A stretch of 64,000 nt of DNA from Basidiobolus meristosporus CBS 931.73 (GCA_002104905.1 MCFE01000325.1:30733-94732); one strand, 5' to 3'; shown: positions 45,016-57,690, counted from the first letter of the stretch. Notes: generated by a model not told the origin, from the sequence alone. Numbers and translations are program-made.

Positions 45016-46397
45016 TTCTTTGCCCAAATTATCAGTATTACTTCTACATGTTGTTTACCCTGAGTAGTGGATCTGTGCTGTTGTACTGTGCCAGGGTGCA
45101 TGGTGCAACCTGCAGTTGAAAGAACAACTAGGTTAGGGATTTTAGCTACTAGTGGGCAGGATAACTCTTGAATATTTTTGCACCATGTAGTACAATCCTG
45201 CACACTTTGTCACAACCTGACACAATGGTGTTGGCACAAATGATTGTGCCAACTTGTAATGTTTGCATCATGTGTGCAACTGGATACCATTATTGTGGTA
45301 GGTAAAGTTCAGTATTTGGATGCTTTTCTTCAATGTAAATGGAAATAAATATGTATCACACTATAAACTACATTGATACTTAACATTTTGGCTACCATCA
45401 CTCCAATTAGATGGTATGTCAATGGCTAATTGGCCTAGAAATATCCAGAAGCTGTTAGCCCCCAATTGGCTCATTGACCAACTCAAAAGTTACCTGATTT
45501 GCCATCAAATATCCCATTTTGCTCATTGAGCAAGTACCTCACCAGTTCTAGTGATTGGACAAGGTGTCATAGCAAGCATGCAACCAATTGTGTAGGTGCA
45601 TATCAAAACAAATAGCTACACTGGTACTACAAATGATGTATATGTATCCAGGGAATTAATAATAGTGGCTTTGTCTCAACTATGAGACAACCTTGATATT
45701 ACTGATAACAAAAGCTTAGTGATCACTGATTTGTAATGGCTTGATTTAGGTTGCAGAAAAAGTGTTATTCGGATCATGACAAACAGTAACGGCTCAATGC
45801 AGTTGCATCATCTTCTCCCAGGTTTTTTTCTCACTGGGACTACTACTGAAGCATTTGGTAGTAATTCACTTGGCACACCTGAACTACTCCCTTGTTGACT
45901 ATCATCTTGGCTACTTATGTACCTGTAGTCAGTATTTTGCCTCCTAGCTGATGAGTGCAATGCTGGATCTTGGCCATGCTGAGTTGCTCCAGATGATATA
46001 ACAAAACCAGCCTGAAGTGCCACATGTTGATGCAACTCAGCCCACTCCAATGGACTTGTGTCTAAGAGAGCAGTTTAAGGAGTTCTGGGAGTTATGCTCA
46101 GAAGAGCACATGTTGATCTAACGCATGTTGACTTGATGCAGGGCACTCTTGTGAGGGATATTTGCATATATTGGACTTATATGCACCAGCACACTGATGT
46201 AGCAGGAGATAGTAGGGAATGTAGCAAGGTTTGCTGGTGCAATCTAGATGCAGTTGCTTTTCATTTTCAAGGTATTCACTTATCATCAGTCTGATATTTT
46301 TGAGCTGTTGCCTTCATAAGTCCTATGTGTTTTGCTCTTGAAAGCCACTTGGCTCTTCTAATATATCATGCGGTGGTAGGGTCATGATAACACTTAC
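45016..46397. other. Unassigned region with the W2 repeat
   Basis: 45016-45790 shows nothing I can name. On the plus strand, 46020-46300 resembles W1: VDATQPTPMDLCL, FKEFWEL, then LMQGTLVRDICIYWTYMHQH and CNLDAVAFHFQ. On the minus strand 45808-46050 an 80-codon frame ends PVRKKPGRR. Function unknown. Confidence 0.35.
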
Positions 46398-47018
46398 TGA
46401 CAGATGTGCTCATTCCTATATTTTCTACTTTCTTATTCTTCTACTATCCTTATTTCAGTTTTATCCCATTTGACTTATTTTAATCAGTACCATCCCATAA
46501 GCAGGCTAACTATCATACCTTGCATAAGTTGTCCCTAGCTTTATGTAAGATTACTTGATGTAAGTGCTTTTATATTAGGGAAGTACCCACCTCAGTGCCT
46601 GTGACACATACAAAGTCATGTCACCATCCCTACCATGTTCATCCCAGATATAGTAGTCCAATGTTATTCAGGTCTCAGAATACTGAATCCAGATTGCTTG
46701 GATGTGCGGTGCCTCTTAGAACCTTATGATCCCTGCTAAGAACATTCTTAGCGCATTCTAATGTGTTTAAGATTTTTATAGATATTTGAAACCTTCTGGA
46801 ACACCATGACTAGTACTCACTAAGCCAGTGAGAAAAGTACATAAGGGAGGCAATCCCTCAACATAAATCATTATCCCTTTTTATCAATATACCAACTTGT
46901 TGATTAGTGTGATACTACTATCTACTTTTACCTGAGCTTCTTATCCTAAACAACAGGACACTCCTAGGAAATTATGCTAACAGTCAACTGAATGTGGAAA
47001 CATTGCTTGTGAGGAATA

Positions 47019-47387
47019 TGTTGAAATATTGGACTATTTGGTATCATTCAGCAGCTAAAAATTTACTTAACAATTCTAGGCTAGTCTTAGTCACTGTAGG
47101 ACTCATTTACTGCCTTAACTTCGCCACTTTCTCCAGATATATGATCTTATGATTATTCCCCTATAGTCAGGATCAAATTAGCACTATTACCAAACATTAT
47201 GTACTAACCCTGAAACTGTTACAGAATGCTCCTGAATATTGAGAAACCCTCCCTACTTAGTGTTGCAGCTGTATTACTTCTACAAAGGTATAAATACTGA
47301 GCTTCTTTATGAATAAACAACAGTTCAACTATTATCACTATTTCTTGATAAGTTCCTTATATCCAAATTACTTCTTAAATTGCAACA
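47019..47387 (+). repeat. B2 5' LTR
   Basis: TGTTGAAATATTGG...AATTGCAACA. A GGTATAAATACTGAG box near 47288 is a likely TATA element, and AATAAA near 47313 a likely poly(A) signal. Confidence 0.92.
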
Positions 47388-47400
47388 GGTTATGAGCCCC
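47388..47400 (+). promoter_or_regulatory. B2 primer-binding site, half-tRNA type
   Basis: GGTTATGAGCCCC directly after the LTR; complementary to the initiator tRNA-Met anticodon arm (GGGCTCATAACC). Same site as in A1. Confidence 0.72.
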
Positions 47401-47423
47401 GATTGCCTTAATCTATTCTAAAG

Positions 47424-48485
47424 ATGACTTCTACCAGCAAACAAAGCAATACCAACATCTTCCCTGTAAAGGAGAGGTTTGATGGGAAGAACTACAGACT
47501 TTGGAGAATCAAGATGCAGATCCACCTTGAGGAAAGAAAGCTTTGGAACATAGTAACAGGAAAGGAAGTTGAGCCCAAAGGAACAGCAGAAGATGTGGAG
47601 AAGTTTCAAGAGAAGGAGAGAAAGGCCTTCAATGCAATATGCATCAATGTGCAAGACTCCTTCATTGGACAAATCCATGCCTCAAATACTGCCAAAGCAG
47701 CATGGGAATCCTTAGAGAAGATCTTTAGAGCAAAGTCAGTATCAAGCAAGCTTTATTTGAAACAAAAGTTTTTCAACATGAGAAAAATGCCAGATGATGA
47801 CATGCTACAACTCATTACCAGAATGGAGACACTTGCAGAAGAACTTTACAGTATTAATGCTGGTGTAGATGATGAAGAAAAGATACTCCGTCTGCTTTGC
47901 AGCCTACCAGACAAGTATGAGCCACTCATACTTTCTTTTGAAAGCAGAGAAGACAACTTGACTTTAGACTATGTCAAAGGAAGACTTCTCCATGAAGAAC
48001 TCAGACGTAATGATCAAGCAGAGAAAATTGAAGATAATGCTTTATTCAGCTCAGGAAGGCATACAGAAAAGAAGGGAAAGCAACAAAACCGAAGAAAACC
48101 TGGCTGCTGTAACTACTGTAAGAAGCCAGGACACTGGGCAAGAGAATGCAAGAAGAAACAAGCAGACAAAAAACAGAAACTAGAGCAGGCAAACCATATA
48201 ACTACTGATGAACAGCTATTTGTCACTGTACAAGAGAGTGCAAGTAACCGAAGTAATGAATGGTATATTGACTCTGGAGCATCACAGCATATTTGTGGTA
48301 TAAAGGATTGGTTCAGCAACTTAATGACTATTCCCGTAAGAAAGGTTTATCTAGGAGATAACTCTGCATTGGAAGCTACCGCCAGTGGGTCCATACAACT
48401 AAATATGAGTGATAACTCAGGGGCAACAACAGCAAAACTGACTGACGTACTCTATGTACCTGGAATAGTTAAGAACCTACTCTAA
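47424..48485 (+). CDS. B2 gag-protease frame, 353 codons, ended by a premature stop
   Basis: Capsid-type N-terminus (FDGKNYRLWRIKMQIHLEE), UBN2-like gag core, zinc knuckle C229-x2-C232-x4-H-x4-C (CNYCKKPGHWAREC) and aspartic protease with Asp283-Ser-Gly in WYIDSGASQHICG. The TAA at 48483-48485 interrupts KNLLSVSKAT-like sequence, so the natural polyprotein continued. The start is the first ATG after the LTR in frame, 24 nt past the primer site. Confidence 0.85.
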   Translation: MTSTSKQSNTNIFPVKERFDGKNYRLWRIKMQIHLEERKLWNIVTGKEVEPKGTAEDVEKFQEKERKAFNAICINVQDSFIGQIHASNTAKAAWESLEKIFRAKSVSSKLYLKQKFFNMRKMPDDDMLQLITRMETLAEELYSINAGVDDEEKILRLLCSLPDKYEPLILSFESREDNLTLDYVKGRLLHEELRRNDQAEKIEDNALFSSGRHTEKKGKQQNRRKPGCCNYCKKPGHWARECKKKQADKKQKLEQANHITTDEQLFVTVQESASNRSNEWYIDSGASQHICGIKDWFSNLMTIPVRKVYLGDNSALEATASGSIQLNMSDNSGATTAKLTDVLYVPGIVKNLL

Positions 48486-51340
48486 GTCAGTAAAGCAACT
48501 ACTCAGGGACTGAAATTTGCTTTTACTAAGCTGAGCTGCTCAATATTGAGTGAAAATGGACAAAAATTAGCTTCGGGAATCAGAGATCACAATATATACA
48601 AGTTACAATGCAAGATCATTGTACCTGAGTATGTAACATTGCTGAAACTGATGAAACCAACTGGGAGACGTGGCATAGGAGGCTAGGACACATAGGGGAA
48701 CAGAAAATGAGCCAATTGGTGAAAAATCAGCTTGTTTTGGGCCTAAAATACTCAATTCTGATCAAATTGAATGTTTGTAAGGGATGTTCATAGGGCAAAC
48801 AAGCTAGGCAACGTTTCAAGAGCCCAGAAGGCATCAATACCACCGAAATATTGGCTATTGTACACTCAGACATATGTGGCCCCATGAGAACACTGTCCTT
48901 TGGAGCCAAGAGATACTTTATGACGTTTATTGATGACAAGACAAGATATACATGGGTGTACTTCCTCAAAACAAAGGATGAAGCTTTAGAGACGTTTAAG
49001 CACTTCAAGAACATGGCAGAAACACAAACTGGGTGTAAATTGAAGGTACTACGAAGTGACAATGGAGGAGAATACTGCTCAAAGGAGTTTGCAAAATACT
49101 GCTTGTCTACTGGTATACTTCAACAGACCACAGTTCCTCATACTCCACAGCAAAATGGAGTAGCAGAACGTGCAAACAGAACAATAGTAGAGATGGGAAG
49201 ATCTATGCTACATGATAAGGGAATGGACTACAAGTTTTGGGCTGAATCTGTTGCTACCGCTGTATACATCAAGAACAGATGCCCAACAACAGCACTACGT
49301 GATTCTACACCCTTTGAAGCATATACAGGCAAAAAACCAGATCTCCAGCACCTCAGGATCTTTGGCAGTGATGTTTTTTATCACATCCCTGACAAAAAAC
49401 GCTCAAAGTTGGAACCAAAGAGTAGAAAAGGGATCTTTCTTGGGTATTGTGAAGATACTGAAGGGTATAGAGTGTATGATGGCGAAATTCAGAAGCTGAT
49501 CAAGAGCAGGGACGTTGTATTTGAGGAAAATTCAGATCAGAAAGCCACAGAAATCATTGGCCAGCTGCCTGATGATGCAATCAACACAAATGAAGAAGAT
49601 ACGTACCAAATCCAGCCAGAGATGGAAGATACTTCTACCAGTTCCAGATCAGAACAGATTATCCCAGTTAGGAGATCTACCAGAATAAGAAATGCCCCTG
49701 GATCCTGGTGGCAGACATCCAATGATCATGAAGAAGCTTATCTTGCCTTATGTGCCAAACCTCAGAATCTGGAACAGGCAATGCAAGGTCCAGAGGCTAC
49801 TAAGTGGCAACAAGCCATGCAGGAGGAGTACCAATCACTGATCAAGGCAAAAACGTGGGAACTGGTAGATTTACGAAATGGGAGAAAGCCAATAGGATGT
49901 AGATGGGTCTACAAGATCAAGATAACATCAAATGGTGCCGTTGATAAGTACAAGGCTAGATTGGTAGCTAAAGGCTATTCCCAGATCCAGGGACTAGACT
50001 TTAAGGAAACATTTGCTCCGGTTGCCAAGTTTAACTCTATTAGGACAGTTCTAGCCCTGGCAGCTGTACACAGTCTAGATCTACACCAAATGGACGTCAA
50101 AACAGCCTTTCTAAATGGGGATTTGCAAGAAACTATATATATGGAGCAACCAGAAGGTTTTACCGATCCAAAAAGCCCCTATAAGGTGTGCAAACTTAGA
50201 AAATTGTTGTATGGGCTTAAGCAGGCACCCAGAGCATGGTATAACAAGATTGACACATATCTAGAAGAAATTGGGTTCTCTTGTAGCACTGCAGATCACA
50301 GTATATATGTGAAAAAGCTCAAAAAGGGTGTGATCATCCTAGTTCTTTATGTGGACGACCTAATTATAGCTACAAGTGATCAAGAGGCACTTAAACAGAC
50401 GAAATCAGATCTCTTCAGCAAGTTTGAGATGAAAGATCTTGGAAAATTGAGCTATTTTCTTGGAATTGAGGTCAAATTTGACATACCTACGCAGAAAATT
50501 GTGCTGAATCAGTCTAAGTACATCAGGGACATTCTTAGACGCTTCAAAATGGAAAATTGCAAGCCTGCAGCAACCCCTATGGACAATAACCTGAAATTAA
50601 GCAAATCTCAGCCAGTTATAGATGAAAACGGCTCAAATATGGACCAAAACTTTCCCTATCAATCAATGGTTGGTAGCCTAATGTACTTGATGGTGTCTAC
50701 ACGTCCAGATATTGCAGTAGCAGTTGGAATAGTCAGTCAATTCATGCAGAATTATGGATCAGATCAAATTGCAGCAGTTAAGCGGATTTTCAGATATCTA
50801 CAAGGTACCATAAATATGGTACTGGAATACTCTGGAGCAGCAAATAGGCGAAAATTTGATGGTTATAGTGATTCAGATTGGGGTAGGGATTTGATTGACA
50901 GACGCTCTACCACAGGCTATGTATTTCTTTATGCTGGTGCAGCTATTACTTGGAATTGCAAGAAACAACCAACTGTGGCACTATCTACAACTGAAGCCGA
51001 ATATATGGCTGCATGTCAAGCAACTAAGGAGGCTATATGGCTACGAAAATTATTCAAAGACTTAGGTTTTAATTCAGGTGAACCAACATGTATTTACAAG
51101 GATAATCAAAGTTGTATTTCATTAGCTAGAAATCCTACTAATCATGCCAGAACTAAGCACATTGATATACAGCATCACTTTGTGAGGGAAGCTGTAGAAA
51201 ATAACTTAGTGGAGCTGGTTTACTGCCCAACTGACAAAATGGTGGCAGACATATTGACAAAGCCACTAGCTAGGCCACAGTTTGAGATCCTTAGAGAGAA
51301 ATTGGGATTAAGAAATTATTTAGTTGAGGGGGAGTGTTGA
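48486..51340 (+). pseudogene. B2 pol: integrase, RT, RNase H
   Basis: 48486-48850 needs a frameshift near 48630 and contains a further in-frame TAG near 48791; it holds the integrase zinc-binding HRRLGHIGEQ...CKGCS. From 48851 an open frame of 829 codons runs to the end: integrase core (IVHSDICGPM, FIDDKTRYTWVYF, DNGGEYCSKEF, QQNGVAERANR), RT (MDVKTAFLNGDLQETIYMEQ, YVDDLII near codon 500) and RNase H (GYSDSDWGRD, ALSTTEAEYMA, TKHIDIQHHF). The stop codon TGA (51338-51340) lies inside the 3' LTR. Confidence 0.88.
51326..51334 (+). promoter_or_regulatory. B2 polypurine tract
   Basis: GAGGGGGAG immediately before the 3' LTR; expected site of plus-strand priming. Confidence 0.75.
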
Positions 51341-51703
51341 AATATTGGACTATTTGGTATCATTCAGCAGCTAAAAATTTACTTAACAATTCTAGGCTAG
51401 TCTTAGTCACTGTAGGACTCATTTACTGCCTTAACTTTGCCACTTTCTCCAGATATATGATCTTATGATTATTCCCCTATAGTCAGGATCAAGTTAGCAC
51501 TATTACCAAACATTATGTACTAACCCTGAAACTGTTACAGAATGCTCCTGAATATTGAGAAACCCTCCCTACTTAGTGTTGCAGCTGTATTACTTCTACA
51601 AAGGTATAAATACTGAGCTTCTTTATGAATACACAACAGTTCAACTATTATCACTATTTCTTGATAAGTTCCTTATATCCAAATCACTTCTTAAATTGCA
51701 ACA
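51335..51703 (+). repeat. B2 3' LTR
   Basis: 369 bp. Four differences from the 5' LTR, one of them a CG (5') to TG (3') change. Confidence 0.92.
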
Positions 51704-52118
51704 GAATACTCAGAGTAGGTATCTTTTATTATATTTAACTTTTTCCCAAGTTTGATCCTGTACAGGCAAAGATACTTTTCTGTCTTTGTATCTATTAATC
51801 ACAGCTGCATTCTTATCAAGCCCCTGCTGGTGGAGTTTATAGTTGTCTTGACTTTTGAAGCTTTAGTATATTGTTGTCTCATTGGATGCTGAACCCTGCA
51901 TATACTTTTGTAAAGACATCAATTAAGTTGAGGATTGTAGCTCAATAGTTTTCCCTTGACAAGCTTTTGGCTTTACTACCCTTCACCTCAGAGTAGAGAC
52001 AAAACCAAAGTATTCCTAGCAAGCTTTTGCCAGAGGTTATTGCTCCTGGTGAGCACTCAACACACAAAACACTTGAGAAGTGTTGGACAAATTTCTCCCT
52101 TCAAATTATACACCATCA

Positions 52119-52954
52119 TAACATAGTCATTAGTTATTTGAGGCAAAAACTCATTCAAATTCACTTTGGTTTCCAAAATAGAGGCAACAACCAACATATC
52201 CAGCCTGTGCTATACAAATTGAGCATGGAATTGTTTGTGTGTGGCCTCCCCACAAAATCCCCTCACTCACAGCTCATTTGTGATTAAAATACTTGTCTTG
52301 TTATATATCTGCTTGCATGCATCTGCAGGCATCTTGATTTAGAACTCTTGGCACAGCTTTTTACTCAGATCATCCATCTCTGTCAACTCTGTGAGGTATC
52401 CAGCACTGCTAGATTAATGAGTAGAGAACAAATATCTGAATGAAGGCTCATTGTAGAAACTTGGGCTGTACTAAATTCAATTGGTATGAACTTGAATGGA
52501 TCTAACATCAAATTTTATGGTCTAGACTGTGCTTGAGAGCTGGGGGATGGATGTTGTCTGGGCTGTACTAAAGATGCGCTGTGACTTGGTATGCAGACCA
52601 TAGTGATGGATTTAGATACTTCCACAGTAGCATATTAGCATAAACCTGGTCTTATATGAAATGAATATAAAACTAATGTGAATGTTGAATTTTCCATATA
52701 TAAGGCATAATGTATCTCAGACTGCATTAACACCAATCCAGTCATATCAGTTGCAGATTTCCTATTTGATTATAGACTTGTGTGTAAATCATCAATAAAG
52801 CCACCAAGTCATTGTCTGAGGATGATTCTTGCACCACAATGAGAGGATACATTGCAATTGATGGAGATTGAATCATAATGCATGGAAAATTAGATAAGTT
52901 AAGATAATTGCACCAAACTGATTCATATCACCTCTACCCAATCCCATACCAACT
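52119..52954. other. Unassigned region before the Harbinger-like gene
   Basis: No domain recognised. It may contain the eroded Myb-type second gene of the Harbinger-like element, but I cannot support that from motifs. Confidence 0.3.
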
Positions 52955-53905
52955 TTGATATGGCTTACTCATCTGAGCAGTCCTTTCTTGTCAGTCCCAT
53001 CACTACCACTGGATTCCCTGGTGACACATCAGGGGAGATCTATACCAAGTAATGTGGACCATCAACCCCAGTCTACTGAAGGAGGTCCCTTGTCAATCTT
53101 CTCTGCTTTAACAAGAACTATTGCCCTACTAGGTTTCATCCCACCATTCATGACAACAGAAGTCCTAAAATCTTTCATTCCCAGCTTACAGCAATGGAGA
53201 ACCCACTTGCAGAGGGTTTGAATGACTTGGACCATATTTGGAATACTAGGCTCAGAAGCTCCAATAGACTTTCATATCCCAGTGTGTTCAGCAACAGGTT
53301 CCACATCCAAAGTATCTTGGATACCTTTGCAGTCAGGATTAACTGTCCATCTAGATGGCAGAGGCACTTTTCTTCTGGCAAATACAAGGCACACTGTGTG
53401 AAGTTTCTAGAACAGTCTGAGATTGAGGGAAACATCATCTGGTTTAGTAGGCCATGTGCTGGAAGTAGGCATGACAAAGCACTCTATGTAGCGAATCATC
53501 CAGAATTCAGTAGAGGAGAGAAATGTATGGCAGATTTGGCATAAATAGGAGAAGATTGCCAGCAATTATGATGTATTACAGCTTATAGGATGCCAAGGAG
53601 TGGAGTGCTTAGCAGGAAGCAGAAGCTCTACGATGAGATTTTTAGTCATTTCAGAGTGAGAGTAGAGCATATATGTGGATATCTAAATATATTCAGCATA
53701 TTGGCAGGTAAACACATTGGAAAGTCATATATAGGAGAAAACAGCAGCATAGGTAAAATAGCTAATATCAATATTGATGCACAGTATATTCATACAAGAA
53801 GATATCCACAGAGAGAAATCTGTCTGAAGAATTATGAGCAATTAACAAAGCAAGAAAAGCACTGTTCTACACAACATAAGTCAGATTGAGTAAAAATACC
53901 AGTAA
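52955..53905 (+). pseudogene. PIF/Harbinger-like DDE transposase, broken
   Basis: Frame 53194-53544 carries ILDTFAVRINCPSRWQRHFS, then SGKYKAHCVKFLEQ, GSRHDKALY and FSRGEKCMADLA; the next frame (53590-53889) carries LSRKQKLYDEIFSHFRVRVE and HICGYLNIFSILAG. This is the DDE_Tnp_4 pattern: first Asp in LDTF, second Asp in MADLAYIG, Glu in RVEHICG. One frameshift or stop separates the second Asp from the Glu. The upstream frame 52955-53221 overlaps and leads into it. Confidence 0.72.
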
Positions 53906-53942
53906 CTGTAAGCTACCACTGGCATAATGATAGAAAGTGGAG

Positions 53943-54011
53943 TATCAGATAGTGTCACTGAGTGCCAAATTAATTTGGCACTATGTGTTATTATCCAACA
54001 GAGCAAGTCTA
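53943..54011. repeat. Relic of an F/T-type terminus with a perfect 22-bp palindrome
   Basis: 53961-53982 is a perfect palindrome (half AGTGCCAAATT). It is followed by TTATCCAACAGAGCAAGTCT, close to the F terminus. Likely a collapsed foldback element. Confidence 0.55.
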
Positions 54012-54439
54012 ATAATTTGGTTCTCAATGTGGATCCAATTTGGATCAGGCATCAATATCCTGTAAGGAGACTGAAATAATATTAGCTGCCAGAAGTTAAT
54101 GACCATCTGCATGATCTTATTACAGGTTCACATTGGTGTTTGGCTAATTTAAATAAAGTTAAAAAACATGGCAGTGTCTATAAGATGTTTTGCCAAGGGT
54201 GGGATGGCATTGTCCTGGTTTTAGTGCACTCTACAGCTATTTAAGTGGATCTAACCTGCTAGTACATCCAACTGCCTTATATGGCAAAAACTCAATGGTG
54301 TTTTGACAGCCTCTTTGCAGGCCATTGATGGTGTAATACTGGCAGTATGGTTGCCTAGAGCTAGTTCTGTATAATGCTACTGTACCAACTTACCAATTGG
54401 GATTTCCTTTTTCTAACTTACCTTGCACAATTCATATAT

Positions 54440-55175
54440 TAGACTTGTTCCATTGGATAGTGCCACATTGAGCCATGAGTGCCAAATGATGCCATAGTGT
54501 GCCAGAGAGGTAAAGTGAGCCTATACATGGCCACAGAGTGTGAAACATAGCTCTGCATCTTCATGTAAAGCAGCCCTTGTGTTTCACCCATTTCACAGGA
54601 GAAAATCCATTTTTTTACCTTTTTCTGTGGATCAATGTAGCTCAGGATGTGTAAGAGCACAGGAGAACTGCATATATGCATCTGGTACTCAATACCCATG
54701 GCACTCTGAATCTAGCTCCTGTAGCTTGTATCATGTCACAAAAATGAATGGCACTATCTTGGTCCACTGGTACTATCTGGCACTATAAGTTCTTTGTATA
54801 GATCTTACTTTAGGACTTATATTTAAATATAGTGCCAGATAGTACCAGTGGACCAAGATAGTGCCATTCATTTTTGTGACATGATACAAGCTACAGGAGC
54901 TAGATTCAGAGTGCCATGGGTATTGAGTACCAGATGCATATCTTCAATCTGCTTGTGCCCTAACACATCCTGCACAACATTGATCCAAAAAAAAAGGGCA
55001 ATAAATGGATTTTCTTCAGCACAATGGGTGAAGCACAGGGGCTGCTTTGCATGAAAATCCAGAGCTATGTTTCACACTCTGTGGTCAGGTAGAGGCTCAC
55101 TTGGCCTCTCTGGCACACTATGGCATCATTTGGCACTCATGGCTTAATGTGGCACTATCCAACAGAACAAGTCTA
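54440..55175. repeat. F2: 736-bp foldback element
   Basis: Same length as F1, same ends (one arm starts TAGACTTGTTCCATTGG), arms paired around a spacer near 54807. Inserted in the T6 subterminal segment that is continuous in T7 and T0. Confidence 0.85.
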
Positions 55176-55189
55176 AACCACTGTTGAAT

Positions 55190-57690
55190 CACCCCTCTAT
55201 ATTTGCTCAGCTACTACCACCTTGGGTATTCCACCTATAGATGGAATCAAAAAACTATGGCCTCCTGCATACTAACCTCTACATACATGCACACCTGCCA
55301 CAATTGACCTACTTCTATTACCTAAACTTTACAGCTGTTTAGTGTGATACCTGCAAAGTTGCCATATACCTTGTACTGCTGGTAACATATACATCTTGCA
55401 AACATATGCATGGTTGCTGCCACTTCTGCCATGAGTACCTCCTGAATATCTACAAAGAACTTTTTGGTATTCAGCCAATATATTCTTTCTCCCTGCAGGA
55501 TTATAGTCCCCCATATAGGAGCACTCTGGTTCTTGTTTGTGTGAATTTTCAGCTTCTTAATTCCATAGGTGTAGGTGTCTCCATGTGTACCTCTGTCCAC
55601 AGTATTTTCCAACTCTTCCTGGCTGTTCTCCTTGTGCCAATGCATCACACCCATCACTGACCTGAAGGTAATGGTAGTCCTCCATGTGGCAACTCATCTC
55701 ATCCATGATGGACTTGCAGGCAATATTCTTGATGAGTTTGGGATATGGAAGTAACTGCAACTTGACTTCTCTTCCTATCTCCCTACACATCTGCTCCATA
55801 GGAAACTCTCAAAAGGTGAAATAAGGTCCAATATTGTCAACACGTCAAGCAAGATGGAATGGCAAATGGATACAGTAGTGGCAGAGATCTATACATTCAG
55901 CATTATGTTTGTAATATAGCCACTCAAATCCTGTCAGAAATTCTTTGCACAAAGGCTCTAAATGTGTCCAGCTGGCATTGGTGATCTGCTTGTGGAATAA
56001 ATAATCCCACAATGTCCATATATAACTCACAATGCTTCCAATGTACTCTTGGTAGAAATGGCTTTAAAAGGCCACTTGAATAAGTACATATCTGGATCAT
56101 CCAGTCCTTGCACTTGTATTGTTGCATAGGAGTATGAATGTTGAATGGAGCCCATGAGAGGTACTTTGGGTAGCAAATACTCTGCAATATTTTGCCAATT
56201 TTTTCAAATATCTCTGGTATCTCTAAGGGCTCATCTGTCTTAAAATGTCCCATGTACAACTTGGTCATCAGTAATGGGATATTGTTGAAGAGCAAATGCA
56301 TTGCCCCAATGGTAAGCTTATACTCCATCAGATACCCTCTATCTGAGGTATTTCCAGTTTCCAATTCAATCCATATTCTGGCTGATGGCTTATAGCTTAC
56401 TAACTTTGCTGCAATTGCATGCTGACTTCTGCACATTCTCTCTGCAGAAGGACTATGTTCTTAGTGTTGGTATTTGGGTAATAGTATATGCTTTGACATG
56501 ATGGCCATACACTATTATCCTGCCGGAATGCATAAAATATTCATCCAGCAATGGGTACAGGTAGCTATCCTGGTTGGATGGAAATTTAGGGCAAGATAAC
56601 CGTGAGGCAACAATCATATTTCTGCTGTGATACCTTAAGATAGGCAGCAGATTTAGATTGATGAGAGTCAGTGGACAGCAGTATTTGAAGGTAAAGTACT
56701 TGTTTAATGAGAACCAATCAAGTGACAAGGCAAAGGCATAGTCATACTCATCATCAGGGTAGCCCTTGCTTCTTAGCAGTTTGCAATGTTTGCCATCAAA
56801 TGTATTGGATATGTTTATACTTGATTGATACTGACTGCAGAGCTTTATGACTTCACAATATTTGTTGGACTGCATGAGCTTATTTAGATGGGGTATCACT
56901 GGAATAAATCCATTATATGAACAATGTCTTCTCCCAATGGTGGCAAATTCCAGACAAGTTGGAAACTAGCAATGTTGACATTTTCTGATGTGAATGCCAT
57001 GCAACTGTTAATACACACACTTGTACCATGTACATGGTAAGTAGCGTCCCAGGATAATTTTGGTAAGATTTAATTAGAAATTCTCAATGCCCCCATCACC
57101 AATATTAGTGGAAACACACCACTTCTCTAGCCACAACATCACATCATTCACCACTAGATGGATTACTGAGCTTGCTTAACTCCATAATATATCCTTAGCT
57201 TTTGCTTCAATGGGTATTGTTGCATTGCATAATGGGATTTTGCCAGGCTCATGCAGGATACTGTTGTTGGGGAATATAGGCTCACAATCCATCAGTGTGC
57301 CTTCTACTACAGAGCTATCACTCTGTGTGCCAAATTCAGAAGGCTGGGGTGAGCCTGAACACATCACAAACTTGCCTAACTCAGTTTGTGCAAGGTCACA
57401 AGTGCATCTAGGTACTGTTTTGGAAGTATCAAGTGGCCAGCAAGATATTATTGGTACAGTAGTAACTGGTGAACAATCAAATATAACTTGTGTGGTAAAA
57501 TACTGGCCATGAACTTTGTAATACTTTATATGCTGTCTGCATGCTTCATGGCTGAGAGGCTTGTCACAATAGTCACATGGTCATTCTTCTCTATTCCTGT
57601 GGTGTTGAATCAATGTAGTCTTGTCCATGGGGTAAACAGTTTGACACTCAACAATGTATTGCTATTATATCACTTTTTTGTCAATACTCA
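55190..57690 (-). pseudogene. Tnp2 transposase of T6
   Basis: From high to low coordinates: zinc-finger-like start near 57660; linker FGTQSDSSVVEGTLMDCEPI; IPHLNKLMQSNKYCEVIK; LDWFSLNKYF; LTLINLNLLPILRYHSRNM; SCPKFPSNQDSYLYPLLDEY (frame 56453-56899); then GAMHLLFNNIPLLMTKLYM and PLEIPEIFEKIGKIL (55924-56436); then the C-terminal KLQLLPYPKLIKNIA and NQSAPIWGTIIL. Four or more frame breaks. Members of this family cut and paste CACTA/CMC transposons. Confidence 0.7.

Larger units (their letters stand above)
47019..51703 (+). mobile_element. B2: young full-length copia-B retrotransposon
   Basis: Flanked by GAATA on both sides (47014-47018 and 51704-51708). LTRs 47019-47387 and 51335-51703, each 369 bp, differ at four positions (about 1.1%). 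It keeps primer site, gag, protease, integrase, RT, RNase H and polypurine tract, yet has at least two stops and a frameshift between protease and integrase. Confidence 0.93.
46398..52118 (+). mobile_element. G2-type LTR (about 1.03 kb), split by copia B2
   Basis: 46398-47018 plus 51709-52118 align with the G2 LTR at 61796-62839 from TGACAGATGTGCTCATTCC to the TACACCATCA end. B2 and its 5-bp duplication sit inside. No internal G2 coding follows, so it is a solo LTR or LTR remnant; no target duplication found. Confidence 0.75.
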
